From Alligator mississippiensis (lineage: Eukaryota; Chordata; Crocodylia; Alligatoridae), in contig NC_081824.1 of NCBI RefSeq assembly GCF_030867095.1, positions 345,334,203 through 345,398,202 of the forward strand: DNA of 64,000 nt, in the 5' to 3' direction. Both the position numbers and the translations under genes were made by a program. The notes beneath the pieces were generated by a model. The model was not told the DNA's origin. It did no database searches and worked only from the letters and a program-made list of their open reading frames with translations. Positions 40,301 to 47,008 of the stretch are shown here, piece after piece. The first letter of the stretch is position 1. Every line of letters begins with the position of its first letter.

Positions 40301-43300
40301 TGACCCCAGCTAGATACTCTTCTAACCTCCTCTTGAAGACCCCCAGGGTAGGGGAGAGCACCACCTCCCTTGGGAGCCCGTTCCAGACCTTGGCCACTCG
40401 AACTGTGAAGAAGTTCTTCCTAATGTCCAGTCTAAATCTGCTCTCTGCTAGCTTGTGGCCGTTGTTTCTTGTAAGCCCCGGGGGCGCCTTGGTGAATAAA
40501 TACTTACCAATTCCCTTCTGTGCCTCCGTGATGAACTTACAGGCAGCCACAAGGTCGCCTCTCAACCTTCTCTTGCGGAGGCTGAAAAGGTCCAGTTTCT
40601 CTAGTCTCTCCTTGTAGGGCTTGGTCTGCAGGCCCTTAACCATACGAGTTGAGAATGAAGTTTAAAATTCTACATCCGTTTAATGCAAATTGTTTGAATA
40701 AATGTTATTTTAGGAAATACCTTATTTTCTTGTATATGACACAGAATAAAATACACTCCTTGCTTTTGAAAGGCAGAATGGAGAGAAGAAAAATCTTTCT
40801 TTGTAGTAAGTAACTGAATAGCAGCAGCTAGGGAACCAAGCTTGATCATTGTTATGCTCCCTGTGGATCACTGCAGTTTACTTTTGCTTTTCCCAATAAG
40901 CAACAGAACCTGTTCTTACCATATTTCTTGCATATAATGTGCACTGGTATTACCAGTGACTGTTTTTTGGGGAAAATGCGCATGTTGTATGCAAGAAAAA
41001 GTATAGTATTTATGACTGAACCCACTTCCTATCACAAATGAGGCTGAAGTTGATTCTTTATTCTCAGTTCCTTAATCTTGGTTCCTGGTTCCTTTTTCAA
41101 AGCTAATTGTTACGCAATTAAAGGTTGATAGAAATGAATTAGGCATGTTAAAGACATAGAATTCCCTAAAAAATATATATTTAAGAATAAAGTGTAAAAT
41201 CATATTCAGGGCCATGTACTTTATATAGTGAGTTGAGATTAGGCTGGGATTACGGGGCAAAACACTTGGGTCACCTGAAACCACACATCTCCATGGCTGG
41301 AGAATGCTTCTGAATAAGTCTGAGCAGGACGCTACCCGACCTGAAGCTTGGTTTTTATATGCCAGTCTCCCAACTGGCAGCCTCTCGGAGCTGTGTGCAT
41401 TGTACATTGCCTCAAAGAAAGAGCTGAGTTTGGGCTGGGATTATGGGACAAAGCCCACTTTGGGTCACCACAAACCATATGTCTCTATGCCTGGGGGACT
41501 CTTCTGAAGAAGTCTGGGCAAGTCCCAGCCTGACACGAAGCTCAATTTTTGCATGGTGGCTTACCAACCAATGGCCCCCCAGGCCTGTGTGTATTTACAT
41601 AGCACTGAAAAAGAAGCTGAATTTGGGCTGTGATTATGGGTGGCAGTCCTTTTTTGGGTCATCCCAAACCACAGGTCTCTGCCACTGGGAGACTCTTCCA
41701 AAGAAGCCTGGGCAGGGTGCTGCCTGACCTGAAGTTCAGTTTTTGTGTTCCAGTATCATAACGGACAGCCCTCAGATCTGTGTGCTATGTACGCTGCCCT
41801 GAATAAGGAGCTGCATCTCAGCTAGGATTATGGGTCAAAACCTGTTTCAGGTCACCCAAAAACACACTTTTCCGTCATGGGGGATCTCTTCTGAACAAGT
41901 GTGGGCAGGCTCCTGCCTGATCCAAAGCACAGTTTTCACATGCCAGCCTACCAAGGTATGGCCCCCCAGGCCTGTGAGCTGTGTATGTAACCCTGAGTGT
42001 TTTTTGCATACCAGCCAGCCAGTCTGCCAGCCCCCCAGGGCTGTGTGCTAGTTACAAAACACCGAATAAGGAGCTGAGTTAGTCTGGGATTACTGGGCAA
42101 AATCCTTTTAGGGTCATCTCAAAGCAAATCTCTGCCACGAGGGGGACTTTTGTGAACAAGTCTGGACAAGGCACTGCTGGACCAGAAGCACATATCTTGA
42201 GTAGCTGCTGACCTGTTGACAGCCCCCCAGGGCTGTGTGCCATGTACATTGTCCTGAATATGGAGCTGTATTTGGGATGGGATTTGGGGGCAAAATCCTT
42301 TTTGGGTCACCCCAAACTGGGGACTGGGCAGGCCCCTGCCTGACCTGAAGCTCGGTTTTCACTTGCTAGCCTGCCAATTCATGCTCCAACAGGCCTGTGT
42401 GCCGTGGATAAGGAGATGAGTTTGGGCTGGGATTATGGTGCAAACCCCCCAAACTACACATCTCTGTCACTGGGGGATTCTTCTGAAAAATCCTGTGCAG
42501 AGCACTGCCTGACTGGAAGGGTGACTTTTTTTCACGTGCCAGCCTGCCAACTGACAGGCTCCCCAGGTCTATGTGCTATGTACATAGCCCTGAATAAAGA
42601 GCTGAATTTAGGCATGGAGGAGTGGCAGAGACCCCCAGCAGTGTGGAGGAGACCCCCAGCAGAGTGAAGGAGACCTCCAGCAGTCGCTGAGCTAGGTGGC
42701 AACTCCCCAGTTTGCTTTGCTGTGAACTATGACTGTGATTGATTTTTTTTTTTTTTTTTTGAGTTACTGTTAAACATCAGTAGTTAAGGTTGTGCTTAGG
42801 CTGTACCCTTGGTCCCCTTTTCTTTTGTAATGTGTTTTAATTTAACATTTGCTTGTGAGTAGGCAGGTTTGTTTAGATTTTGGGTCTGAACAACCCAGTT
42901 CAAATTTACTTTACTGAGTTTCTGGGTTGGGGCTTGAGATAAATTTGAAAGTTGGTGTAAAACTCCTATATTTGTACACAGCTATTCTAACTACTGTCCA
43001 GCGCCTGGCAGAACAGCAGCATACAGGCCTTACAGAGTGGGTGTCAACTGGCAGAGTGGCACTCAAAAACCCGAGTTTCAGTTTCAAGCAGGGATCTGCT
43101 CAGGCTTCTTCAGGAGAGTCCTTCAGTGGTGATGTTTTGGGTGATCCAAAATGGATTTTGCCCCATAATCATAGCCTAAAAGCAGCTCCTTATCATTAGC
43201 AATATAAATAGCACACTGATCTGGGGGCTGTCGGTTGGCAGGCTGGCACGTGGAAACCAGGTTTTGGGTTGGGAAATGCTGGGCTCAGGCTTTTTCACAA

Positions 43301-46300
43301 GAGTCCGCTGGAGCTGATGACGTGTAGTTTGGAGTGATCCAAAAAGTATTATGCCTGATAATCCCTTCAAAAAGCTCCTTATTCAGGGCAACTCATTACA
43401 GAGGCCTGAGGGGCTCTCAGTTGTCAGTTTGGGACTCAAATTGAGCTTTGAGTCCAGTAGGACTCTGTCTAGTCTTTTTAGGGAGAGTCCTTCCATGGCA
43501 GAGACATGTTTTGTGGTGACCCAAAGTGGATTTTGCTATATAATCCCAGCCCAAGTGCAGTTTCTTATTCATGGCAACATTTAGCGCACAGCCCGTGGGG
43601 GCCATCAGTTGGCAGGCTAGCACTTGAAAACCAAGCTTTGGGTCAGGTAGTGCCATGCTTAGATTTCTTCAGAAGTGTTCCCTAGTGCCAGTGATGTGCG
43701 GTTTGGGGTGACCCAAAAAGGATTTTTCCTTATAATCCCAGCGTAATCTCACCTCTTTATTAGGGGCCATGTACTTGATACATGATATTATTTTACAAGT
43801 TTATTAGTAAATATATACCATTGATGAAACTAAGTATTTATCTAGGGATGTGAAAGATTCAATTATTAATTGTTTAACTAATAAGCCCAGTGATAACAAT
43901 CTATTTTACCAGTTATTGTTTAGCTCAAGTGGGAGCAGTGTGGCAGGGAAGGGGGGAAGGGAAGCCATGCAGTGCCCCTGCAAGAACCAGGTGGCAGGGC
44001 AGGCAGGAGGAAGGGAGGGAGGACCAAGGAGGAGGAGAGGGGGAGCAAACAAGGGCAAGGCGGGGACTAGTACTTATAGCCTAAGAGGAAAACAGCAGGT
44101 GGCCTAATAACTCATCAGTGAATCAGTTAGCTTCTCCTTCAAAGGTGTGCCCTTCCTCCCATTTCTGGGCTTCACGTGGTCTGTGTTGCCTGGCTGGGCT
44201 TGCCACTGCTGCTCCTCTGCTCCCCCTATCAAAGTGGCTCCCAAAAGCAGCAGTGTCTGAGCTGCTGTGTTATCAATAGAAATATGGGTTTTCTATTTGT
44301 TGCGGAACTAATGTGGATTTTCTCATTTGAAGGAGACAAGTGTAGATTTTCTCTCTTTAAGGAGAAAAACACGTATTTTCCTCTTTAAAAAAGAAAACGG
44401 TTGGAAAGCATGGGTTTCCCCTTGCAATGTTCCAGCCTGCAAGGAGCTGCTTTGGGCTGGGGGAGCGGGGGAGGGCGATTGGAGGCAGGGGGTGCCATGT
44501 GTATGTGTGTGTGCACATGCATCTGGCCAGCATACAGCCAGGCAGGGTGGTGGAAACAGCCCTGGCAGCTGGATTCAGGTTAGTCTATGGGGGGGCAGGA
44601 GTTGGAGGCTACAGCTTGGGGACTGTCCACGGGGTCATGTGGGGTGGTGGCAGCTCCCGTCACTGTGCACCCTGGAAAGGCATGGGGGGTGCTTGTGCTT
44701 CCAGATCTGTGCAGAGTGGGGCGGGTGGGTGAGCTGCAGCTGTGGGCTGGAGCTGAGGCTGTGCTGGCCTCTTCTCGGTAGGGACTGGACTTGGGGAGGG
44801 CAGCGGCAGCGCTGGGAGGTGGGCTGCAGCCATCCCAAATTTCGTTGTAGCCCCATTCCTAGTGCCACTGCCACCTGCCTGATGTAGCCCTGGCTCTTCC
44901 CAGCATGTGAGGGAAGACAGAGGTTGAGCCGGGACTGTCCTGGGCGGGCAGTGGCAGCACTGGGTGAGGGGCTATGGCAAAATTTGGGGTGGTTGCAGCC
45001 CCCCTTCCAGCATTGCTGCCACCTGCCTCAAGCCCAGCCCCCACCAAGAAGAGCCTGGAGCAGCTCTGGCTCCAGCCTGCAGATGCAGCTCACCTGCCCG
45101 GCCACTCCATGCTGATTCGAGGCCACACACTGCCTCCCCCAACCAGAGTGTGCACAGCGGCAGAAGCCACCCCCCTTGCCCACCCAACAAGCTTCAGCTC
45201 CGCCCTGTGTCCCACCTCACCCTGGCTGAGCAGCACCTGCCCCTTCCGTCCCTCACTGCAGGGGGCGTTGATCTGTCTCCGTCCCCTTCCATGTGCCCTT
45301 CCACAACAACAGACTTACCATTCCGATTTCTGATACAGCTGCGTGCAGCTGGTATCAGCTAGTATGCCTAGTTAAATATCAGCTATTGGTATTGGCCCCC
45401 AAAATCTCTATCGGTGCACCCCTAATGGAATGATACTCCATGTGGGATAGAAAGAGGGTTTTTTTTTTTCTTTTTTACTCTTCTATTCTACTCTGGCAGA
45501 AGACCTTCTTAGGAGCACAGAGCACTTATTTTACTACTTGAGTATTCATGTTAGTTGTCATGGGACTAGTGCATAGTAGCGTTGTGTGGCTGGAAATGTG
45601 ACAAGACGCTTTTGTGCAGCAGTCATGAGTTACTTGCACAGTCAGTGTCACAAAACAGCTGTTCCTTGGCATGACTGTAGATGCAGCCATGGACTGCATC
45701 TCTGTGGCATAGATTAGCTGGTGTGTTTTGGTTGTGATTCCTAGGCCTTTCTAATATTAGCAGCAGTTTGCTCAAAAGTGTGTGCTTGGGGAGGGTCCTT
45801 TCCTCTGAAATGTATTACTGTCAACCATTTACCAAAATTGAGTATTCAACTAAAATTGTGCCTTGGGGACAGGCACAATTTAGAGACCAAATATTTTGCT
45901 TTGATTTTCCTTTCATAGAAATTTTAGGTTTTACATGTTTGGCTTGTTCCTGACACTGGTTCCAATATGCGTCATAACAATAGATAGCTTCAGCCAAAAC
46001 TGCATGTGGAACAGCAGGTTTCATTTTTGTAAATAAGATCAGCTGGGTATAGTCATGGGTACAATAGTTATAAATAAAGACTAGCCAGGCATTTGTTTAG
46101 ATACTTAAGCAGCCAAAACAGGAAAATAACAAACAGTCTTTATGTTTCTGAAGGAACTGAAAATCTTTTCTTCCTCTGATTACAGCTGTGATCAACGTTG
46201 TTGATGAAACAATCCACCAAAGTAGAAGAATTATAATTGTTTTAATACCAGAATCATCTTGTTACAATGTGTTAGAAGATACTTCGGAACAGCAGCTGGC

Positions 46301-46583
46301 TGTGTATAATGCTCTTATCCGTGATGGAATTAAAGTGATTCTGATTGAACTCAATAAAATAAAGGACTACGCAAGCATGCCGGAATCCATCAGATACGTT
46401 AAGGAAAAACATGGGGCCATCCGATGGAAAGGAGACTTTTCTGAGAGATCTCATTCAGCAAATACAAAATTCTGGAAAAATGTACGATACCAAATGCCAT
46501 CCAGAGCAAATATAGCTTTCTCAGAACAACATTTGTTACCAAGAACTTTTAGTTCTCCCCAAACACCAGTATTGGAAAGATGA
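13242..46583 (+). CDS. IL1RL2: IL-1 receptor family gene, IL1RL2-like (IL-36 receptor), complete coding region in 10 exons
   Basis: Ten exons with GT/AG borders join to 1,683 nt without a frame break: 13242-13302, 17034-17250, 19145-19334, 22240-22414, 27758-27823, 32230-32350, 34049-34194, 37600-37743, 39241-39405 and 46186-46583. The 560-residue product has a signal peptide (1-20), three Ig-like domains (about 21-325), one membrane helix (about 331-354) and a TIR domain (about 376-535). Human IL1RL2 is of similar size (about 575 residues). The WRVNN-like strand of domain 3, the YLIGG start of the membrane segment, [10 protein letters not shown] after it and [12 protein letters not shown] at the TIR start fit IL1RL2 better than IL1R1 or IL1RL1. 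By family knowledge it would bind IL-36-type cytokines with IL1RAP and signal through MyD88. The ligand is inferred. A 5' noncoding exon must lie upstream, since an acceptor precedes the ATG. Confidence 0.85.
13631..14311. mobile_element. hAT-like nonautonomous element in gene 1 intron 1
   Basis: It begins CAGGGGTGTCAAA and ends with GAGTTTGACACTTATA. The phrases GGCCAGATCTGG and GGCCGGGGGCTGGATGAGTT also occur, diverged, in the 8.2-kb element. The right terminus has decayed, so the end is approximate. Confidence 0.6.
15451..15746. repeat. About 300-bp near-palindrome in gene 1 intron 1
   Basis: The left arm begins AGGTAATCACTAAAATTCAC and its reverse complement ends the right arm (GTGAATTTTAGTGATTACCT). 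About 65-75 bp of each arm match almost perfectly. The interior is itself inverted around 15590, where CAGTACTTGTATAAACAAGT faces ACTTGTTTATACCTGGTACG-like sequence. The unit is probably a foldback DNA element or a head-to-head MITE pair. Confidence 0.85.
15945..16275 (+). mobile_element. CR1/L3-type LINE 3' end
   Basis: The phrases TGGAACTCACTGCCACAGAA and GGGCTAGATGGACCATTGTT, with a tail ending TTGTTCTTA, are typical of a second CR1/L3-like family in reptiles. Only the 3' end is present, in sense with gene 1. Confidence 0.7.
17034..17250 (+). CDS. IL1RL2: Gene 1 exon 2: first Ig-like domain
   Basis: The exon encodes residues 21-93. It shows the family pattern [13 protein letters not shown], then SRVHQ, LWFIP and the EDSGFYAC strand. 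Cysteines 40 and 90 would form the Ig disulfide. Two further cysteines (23 and 26, in CKTC) lie at the N-terminus. The donor is GTAAGG, and the exon ends two bases into a codon. Confidence 0.88.
17632..18700 (-). mobile_element. CR1 LINE, 5'-truncated, antisense in gene 1 intron 2
   Basis: It begins with the tail GAATCATAGAATCATAGAAA and extends about 1.07 kb. Minus-strand reading at 17682-18374 gives reverse-transcriptase C-terminal sequence ([46 protein letters not shown]), but the frame passes through 3' UTR-like sequence and the domain is broken. No active enzyme is encoded. The right boundary is approximate. Confidence 0.85.
19145..19334 (+). CDS. IL1RL2: Gene 1 exon 3: end of Ig1 and first half of Ig2
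   Basis: The exon joins in frame from exon 2 and ends in phase 0 after QWYK at a GTATTG donor. It carries the linker NDLCFNE and the [13 protein letters not shown] strand of Ig domain 2, matching the C-P-x-x-x-x-F pattern of the family. Several N-glycosylation sequons are visible (NSS, NET, NNT). Confidence 0.87.
19396..19724. mobile_element. MITE-like element in gene 1 intron 3
   Basis: The end sequences CGTGTCTACACATGCATTTA and (reverse complement of the right end) ACGTCTATGCATGCACTG are imperfect inverted repeats. The interior repeats TTACTGTGCA/TGCACAGTAA several times on both strands. It lies only 60 bp after exon 3. Confidence 0.5.
19806..21035. repeat. Long-range inverted repeat pair in gene 1 intron 3
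   Basis: The segment 19806-19960 (ACCAGAGCACCTTATAAAGT at its start) returns as its reverse complement at about 20880-21035 (ACTTTATAAGGTGCTCTAGT at its end), with the block TTAGAAGCAGATCACAATAC conserved. Between them, 19970-20040 holds a smaller inverted repeat around CATAGTTTTATATG. The arms probably belong to one foldback or two inverted MITE copies. Confidence 0.75.
21036..21600 (-). mobile_element. GC-rich transposon segment ending AAATCCTGGATCTGCCCCTG
   Basis: The right end read on the minus strand is CAGGGGCAGATCCAGGATTT, close to the left end of the 61.3-kb element (CAGGGATGGATCCAGGATTT). Both contain similar C-rich interiors (TTTTCCCTGCTG.TCC..GGGGCAGGGG, CTGGGAATAG). The left boundary is unclear. 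Overlapping ORFs on both strands look spurious. Confidence 0.5.
21939..21957 (+). repeat. (AAAC)n microsatellite
   Basis: About four and a half AAAC units in gene 1 intron 3. Confidence 0.8.
22240..22414 (+). CDS. IL1RL2: Gene 1 exon 4: second half of Ig2
   Basis: The exon starts in phase 0 with ECMPG, completing the WYK-E/D-C motif of Ig domain 2. It contains [16 protein letters not shown] and a [10 protein letters not shown] strand, as in IL1R1 and IL1RL2. The donor is GTAACT at 22415. Confidence 0.88.
22737..23615 (-). mobile_element. CR1 LINE with long reverse-transcriptase ORF, antisense in gene 1 intron 4
   Basis: The tail is CATAGATTCCTAGATGTTAG, then GGTCGGAAGGGACCTCAATA. The minus strand at 22823-23626 reads 267 codons: [39 protein letters not shown] and [20 protein letters not shown]. 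This is the C-terminal part of CR1 ORF2. The catalytic FADD segment is missing through 5' truncation. It is close to the copies at 40.2 kb and 62.7 kb. TTCTCCCCATAGCTTT is doubled at the 5' border. Confidence 0.92.
25279..26940 (-). mobile_element. CR1 LINE, about 1.7 kb, antisense in gene 1 intron 4, frames broken
   Basis: The 3' end reads TAGATTCATAGATGCTGGGG on the + strand. Minus-strand pieces 26512-26853 ([20 protein letters not shown], then [17 protein letters not shown]), 26075-26308 ([20 protein letters not shown]) and 25364-26068 form successive parts of the reverse transcriptase. They are split by frameshifts and stops. The catalytic motif reads FTGD in place of the usual FADD, so the element is dead. 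Confidence 0.92.
26985..27394. mobile_element. hAT-like MITE in gene 1 intron 4
   Basis: It begins CAGGGGTGCTCAATC and ends AGGTTGAGTGCCCGTG. Flanks GATTAAAA and ATTTAAAA (27395-27402) look like a decayed 8-bp duplication. It is the same family as the 11351 copy. Confidence 0.7.
27758..27823 (+). CDS. IL1RL2: Gene 1 exon 5: Ig2-Ig3 linker
   Basis: This 66-nt exon encodes [20 protein letters not shown] and the first residues of Ig3 (DFG). The phases fit on both sides, and the donor is GTAAGT. A short linker exon at this place is normal for the family (compare the P-x-I-x-P-x-N segment in the human receptors). Confidence 0.83.
28163..28190 (+). repeat. (GTTT)n/(ATTT)n microsatellite
   Basis: GTTT units pass into ATTT units and then into TATATATATG, in gene 1 intron 5. 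Stretches 27824-28160 and 28191-29620 of this intron show no other clear feature. Confidence 0.8.
29623..30614. mobile_element. Harbinger-like MITE, interrupted by a hAT-like element
   Basis: The ends GGGCACTTTTACACATGC and GTATGTGTATAAATGCCC are inverted repeats, flanked by TAT on both sides (29620-29622 and 30615-30617), as for 3-bp-duplicating families such as PIF/Harbinger. Inside, GCGCTTTTGAACTAAA faces TTTAGTTCAAAAGCGC. The middle is occupied by the element at 29723-30379. Confidence 0.65.
29723..30379. mobile_element. hAT-like element nested in the MITE at 29.6 kb
   Basis: It begins CAGTGCTGGATTTAGGC and ends CATAATCCAGCAC, imperfect inverted repeats. The sequence on either side continues the outer MITE, seen by comparison with the related unit at 33212-33559. 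I found no matching 8-bp flanks. Confidence 0.6.
31704..32038. mobile_element. MITE related to the 29.6-kb and 33.2-kb copies
   Basis: The left end is GGGCATTTTTACATGTGC and the right end TGTGCTTGTGCGTCCC. Internal inverted motifs TTTGAACTGAAGCACG and TGTTTTAGTTCAAAGCACG, plus GCCGTCATTTTCTCA, match the other copies. CCAGCACGTTGGAGCAGG occurs near its end next to its reverse complement. No target duplication was seen. Confidence 0.55.
32230..32350 (+). CDS. IL1RL2: Gene 1 exon 6: first part of Ig3
   Basis: The exon encodes [20 protein letters not shown] followed by [20 protein letters not shown]. The VIDCNV strand and the W-x-VNN core resemble IL1RL2 more than the other family members. The donor is GTAAGT at 32351. 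Confidence 0.86.
32685..32920. mobile_element. hAT-type MITE with perfect 8-bp target duplication
   Basis: The 236-bp unit starts CAGGGATTTTCAACC and ends GGTTGAAAACCC. TCATAGAG flanks it on both sides (32677-32684 and 32921-32928). It lies in gene 1 intron 6, about 330 bp after exon 6. Confidence 0.88.
33212..33559. mobile_element. Complete copy of the Harbinger-like MITE
   Basis: The ends GGGCATTTATACGCATAC and TTGTGTAAAAATGCAT are inverted repeats with TAG on each side (33209-33211, 33560-33562). Internally, GATTAATC facing copies, CTTTGGAGCAGACTTG, and GTGCACTTTTGAACTAAA against TTTAGTTCAAAAGTGCAC give strong hairpins. At 348 bp it serves as the reference for the interrupted copy at 29.6 kb. 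Confidence 0.7.
34049..34194 (+). CDS. IL1RL2: Gene 1 exon 7: second part of Ig3
   Basis: The exon encodes the strands [20 protein letters not shown] and [11 protein letters not shown], giving the second cysteine of the Ig3 disulfide. It ends one base into a codon at a GTAAGG donor. Confidence 0.86.
34521..34983 (+). mobile_element. CR1 LINE 3' end, sense, decayed
   Basis: CGAGGAGAGGCTGAGGGACA, TGGAACAGACTCCCCACAGA and the terminus GGGGATGGACTCGATCTCAC..GGTCCCTTCTAGCCCC mark a CR1 copy in gene 1 intron 7. The frame is broken throughout. Confidence 0.85.
34984..35915. other. Gene 1 intron 7 segment with G-rich repeat-like DNA
   Basis: 35280-35640 is rich in GGGGCAGG and GGTGGCAG words, giving long spurious ORFs on both strands. 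35685-35815 matches 59665-59800: the block TAGATTNTATNNATGGAAAA and its inverted partner TTTTCCATNTATAGAATNTA, then CATCTTAAATTNNAANTNNT. It is a dispersed element of unknown class. A T9G11 run lies at about 35742-35761. Confidence 0.5.
35916..36420. mobile_element. Probable solo LTR, relative of the 8.9-kb LTR
   Basis: It begins TGTAACAAGTGGGCG and ends CTCTGTTACA, giving TGTAACA/TGTTACA inverted ends. Flanks CACAA (35911-35915) and CAGAA (36421-36425) differ at one base. It shares GAGGCTGCCC, CGGCTCCGACCTC and GCCTCGCAGATGGCATC with 8921-10034. Located in gene 1 intron 7. Confidence 0.65.
36421..37599 (+). other. Gene 1 intron 7, 3' part
   Basis: AT-rich with no clear repeat or exon until the CTATTGCAG acceptor. 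Nothing else is supported. Confidence 0.4.
37600..37743 (+). CDS. IL1RL2: Gene 1 exon 8: transmembrane segment
   Basis: After a CTATTGCAG acceptor the exon encodes [12 protein letters not shown], a hydrophobic helix rich in V, I and L, and the juxtamembrane sequence [16 protein letters not shown]. The last motif is a hallmark of IL1R1 and IL1RL2. The donor is GTTGGT at 37744, a weaker match. Reading through it would add about 15 residues before a stop at 37782-37784, which might give a membrane-anchored form without TIR if the intron is retained (inference). Confidence 0.87.
37960..38250. repeat. Dispersed repeat fragment in gene 1 intron 8
   Basis: GTGTCTGAAAGCTTATTGCA and TTGATCCAATAAAAGATATC belong to a widespread vertebrate interspersed-repeat sequence whose pieces also appear at about 28945-28975 and 61200-61270 (GCTTTCATGAGCTGAAGCTC). 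Class not assigned. Confidence 0.4.
39241..39405 (+). CDS. IL1RL2: Gene 1 exon 9: TIR domain, boxes 1 and 2
   Basis: The exon encodes [15 protein letters not shown] (TIR box 1), [20 protein letters not shown] and RDDLPGE (box 2, the BB-loop RDxxPG motif needed for TIR contacts). A second AG six bases into the exon gives a tandem acceptor (39240 or 39246) in the same frame. The donor is GTAAGC. Confidence 0.9.
40208..40650 (-). mobile_element. CR1 LINE 3' fragment, antisense in gene 1 intron 9
   Basis: It begins CATAGATTCATAGATGTTAG and is cut off inside the reverse-transcriptase tail. The minus strand at 40296-40643 reads 115 codons ([20 protein letters not shown] to [20 protein letters not shown]). 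It is close to the copies at 22.7 and 62.7 kb. Confidence 0.92.
41210..42625 (+). repeat. Direct array of ~192-bp monomers
   Basis: The landmark GGGCTGGGATTATGGG recurs (with variants) near 41243, 41434, 41627, 41821, 42083, 42276 and 42425. Spacings are 191, 193, 194, 262, 193 and 149. Each unit carries a GGGTCACCCCAAAC..CA.ATCTCTG block, a CTGACCTGAAGC block, TTTTCACATGCCAGCCTACC and GCTGTGTGCCATGTACAT. Short ORFs across it share no known protein motif. The array is in gene 1 intron 9. Confidence 0.9.
42626..42690 (+). repeat. Short tandem repeat, ~21-bp unit
   Basis: GGAGACCCCCAGCAGTGTGG and close variants occur about three times in a row at the edge of the direct array. They are followed by a T-rich spacer (to about 43060) with no other visible feature. 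Confidence 0.7.
43065..43790 (-). repeat. Inverted array of the same ~192-bp monomers
   Basis: The reverse-complement landmark (CATAATCATAGCC, TGATAATCCC, TATAATCCCAGCCC, TATAATCCCAGCG) occurs near 43165, 43357, 43541 and 43732, about 190 bp apart. Blocks TTCTTCAGGAGAGTCC, GTGACCCAAAGTGGATTTTG and GGGGGCTGTCGGTTGGCAGG are reverse complements of the blocks in the direct array. Together the arrays form a giant inverted repeat with a ~440-bp spacer. Confidence 0.9.
43843..45425. mobile_element. hAT-like element, about 1.6 kb, gene 1 intron 9
   Basis: The ends TAGGGATGTG and CGGTGCACCCCTA are imperfect inverted repeats of hAT type. The 5' end carries AATTATTAATTG, and the interior is G-rich then C-rich, with overlapping ORFs on both strands but no transposase motif. 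Flanking duplication was not found, so the ends are tentative. Confidence 0.45.
46186..46583 (+). CDS. IL1RL2: Gene 1 exon 10: end of TIR domain and C-terminal tail
   Basis: The exon encodes residues 429-560. It includes [32 protein letters not shown], the KHGAIRW segment and box 3 [10 protein letters not shown] (about residues 524-533), then a 27-residue tail ending at a TGA. The upstream intron is 6.8 kb and holds the inverted repeat arrays. Confidence 0.92.
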
Positions 46584-47008
46584 CACATGTTCAATTTCAA
46601 TGGCTCCTAGCAGTCTTATTTTAATGTTTTTAAATGAAGGATATTTGTGTGTATGTGTTTATATACAGGCCATCTCATTTGGAGGCTTTGAGGACTGAAG
46701 ATGTCTCATTATCTTCCTCTAAAGATACAAAATGGTGATTGACTTGGTTATCCTTTCTTCTGACCAGATCGGCAGAACGTGTTGAACCATTATATCAATA
46801 GTGCAGTGATGACACTAATAAGCACAGCAGGACTTCTTGAGGAGAACATTTTTGTAAAGGAAGAAAATATTGTTTGCATTTTTAGAACATCCACTCTGGA
46901 AAATTTTAAAAAGGATATACATGAAGGAAATTGTTTTATATCCAAACTTTTTAATACCTGAAGCCAGTTGTTGTTTTGGTTGAAATAAAATGTTACAGTT
47001 GCTGCCAT
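46584..47008 (+). other. IL1RL2: 3' untranslated region of gene 1
   Basis: The stretch after the stop codon is AT-rich and non-repetitive, and leads to an AATAAA hexamer at 46984-46989. The end is set about 20 nt beyond the hexamer. Another AATAAA at 47524-47529 could give a longer form. Confidence 0.55.
46984..46989 (+). terminator. Candidate polyadenylation signal of gene 1
   Basis: A canonical AATAAA lies 400 nt after the stop codon of gene 1, in a unique AT-rich region. It is the first hexamer with this sequence after the stop that I noticed. Confidence 0.55.

Noticed and set aside
41210..43790. CRISPR-like or coding repeat array
   Set aside because: The monomers are ~192 bp, diverged, carry no short constant repeat with unique spacers, and have stops in all frames. 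The context is a vertebrate intron.
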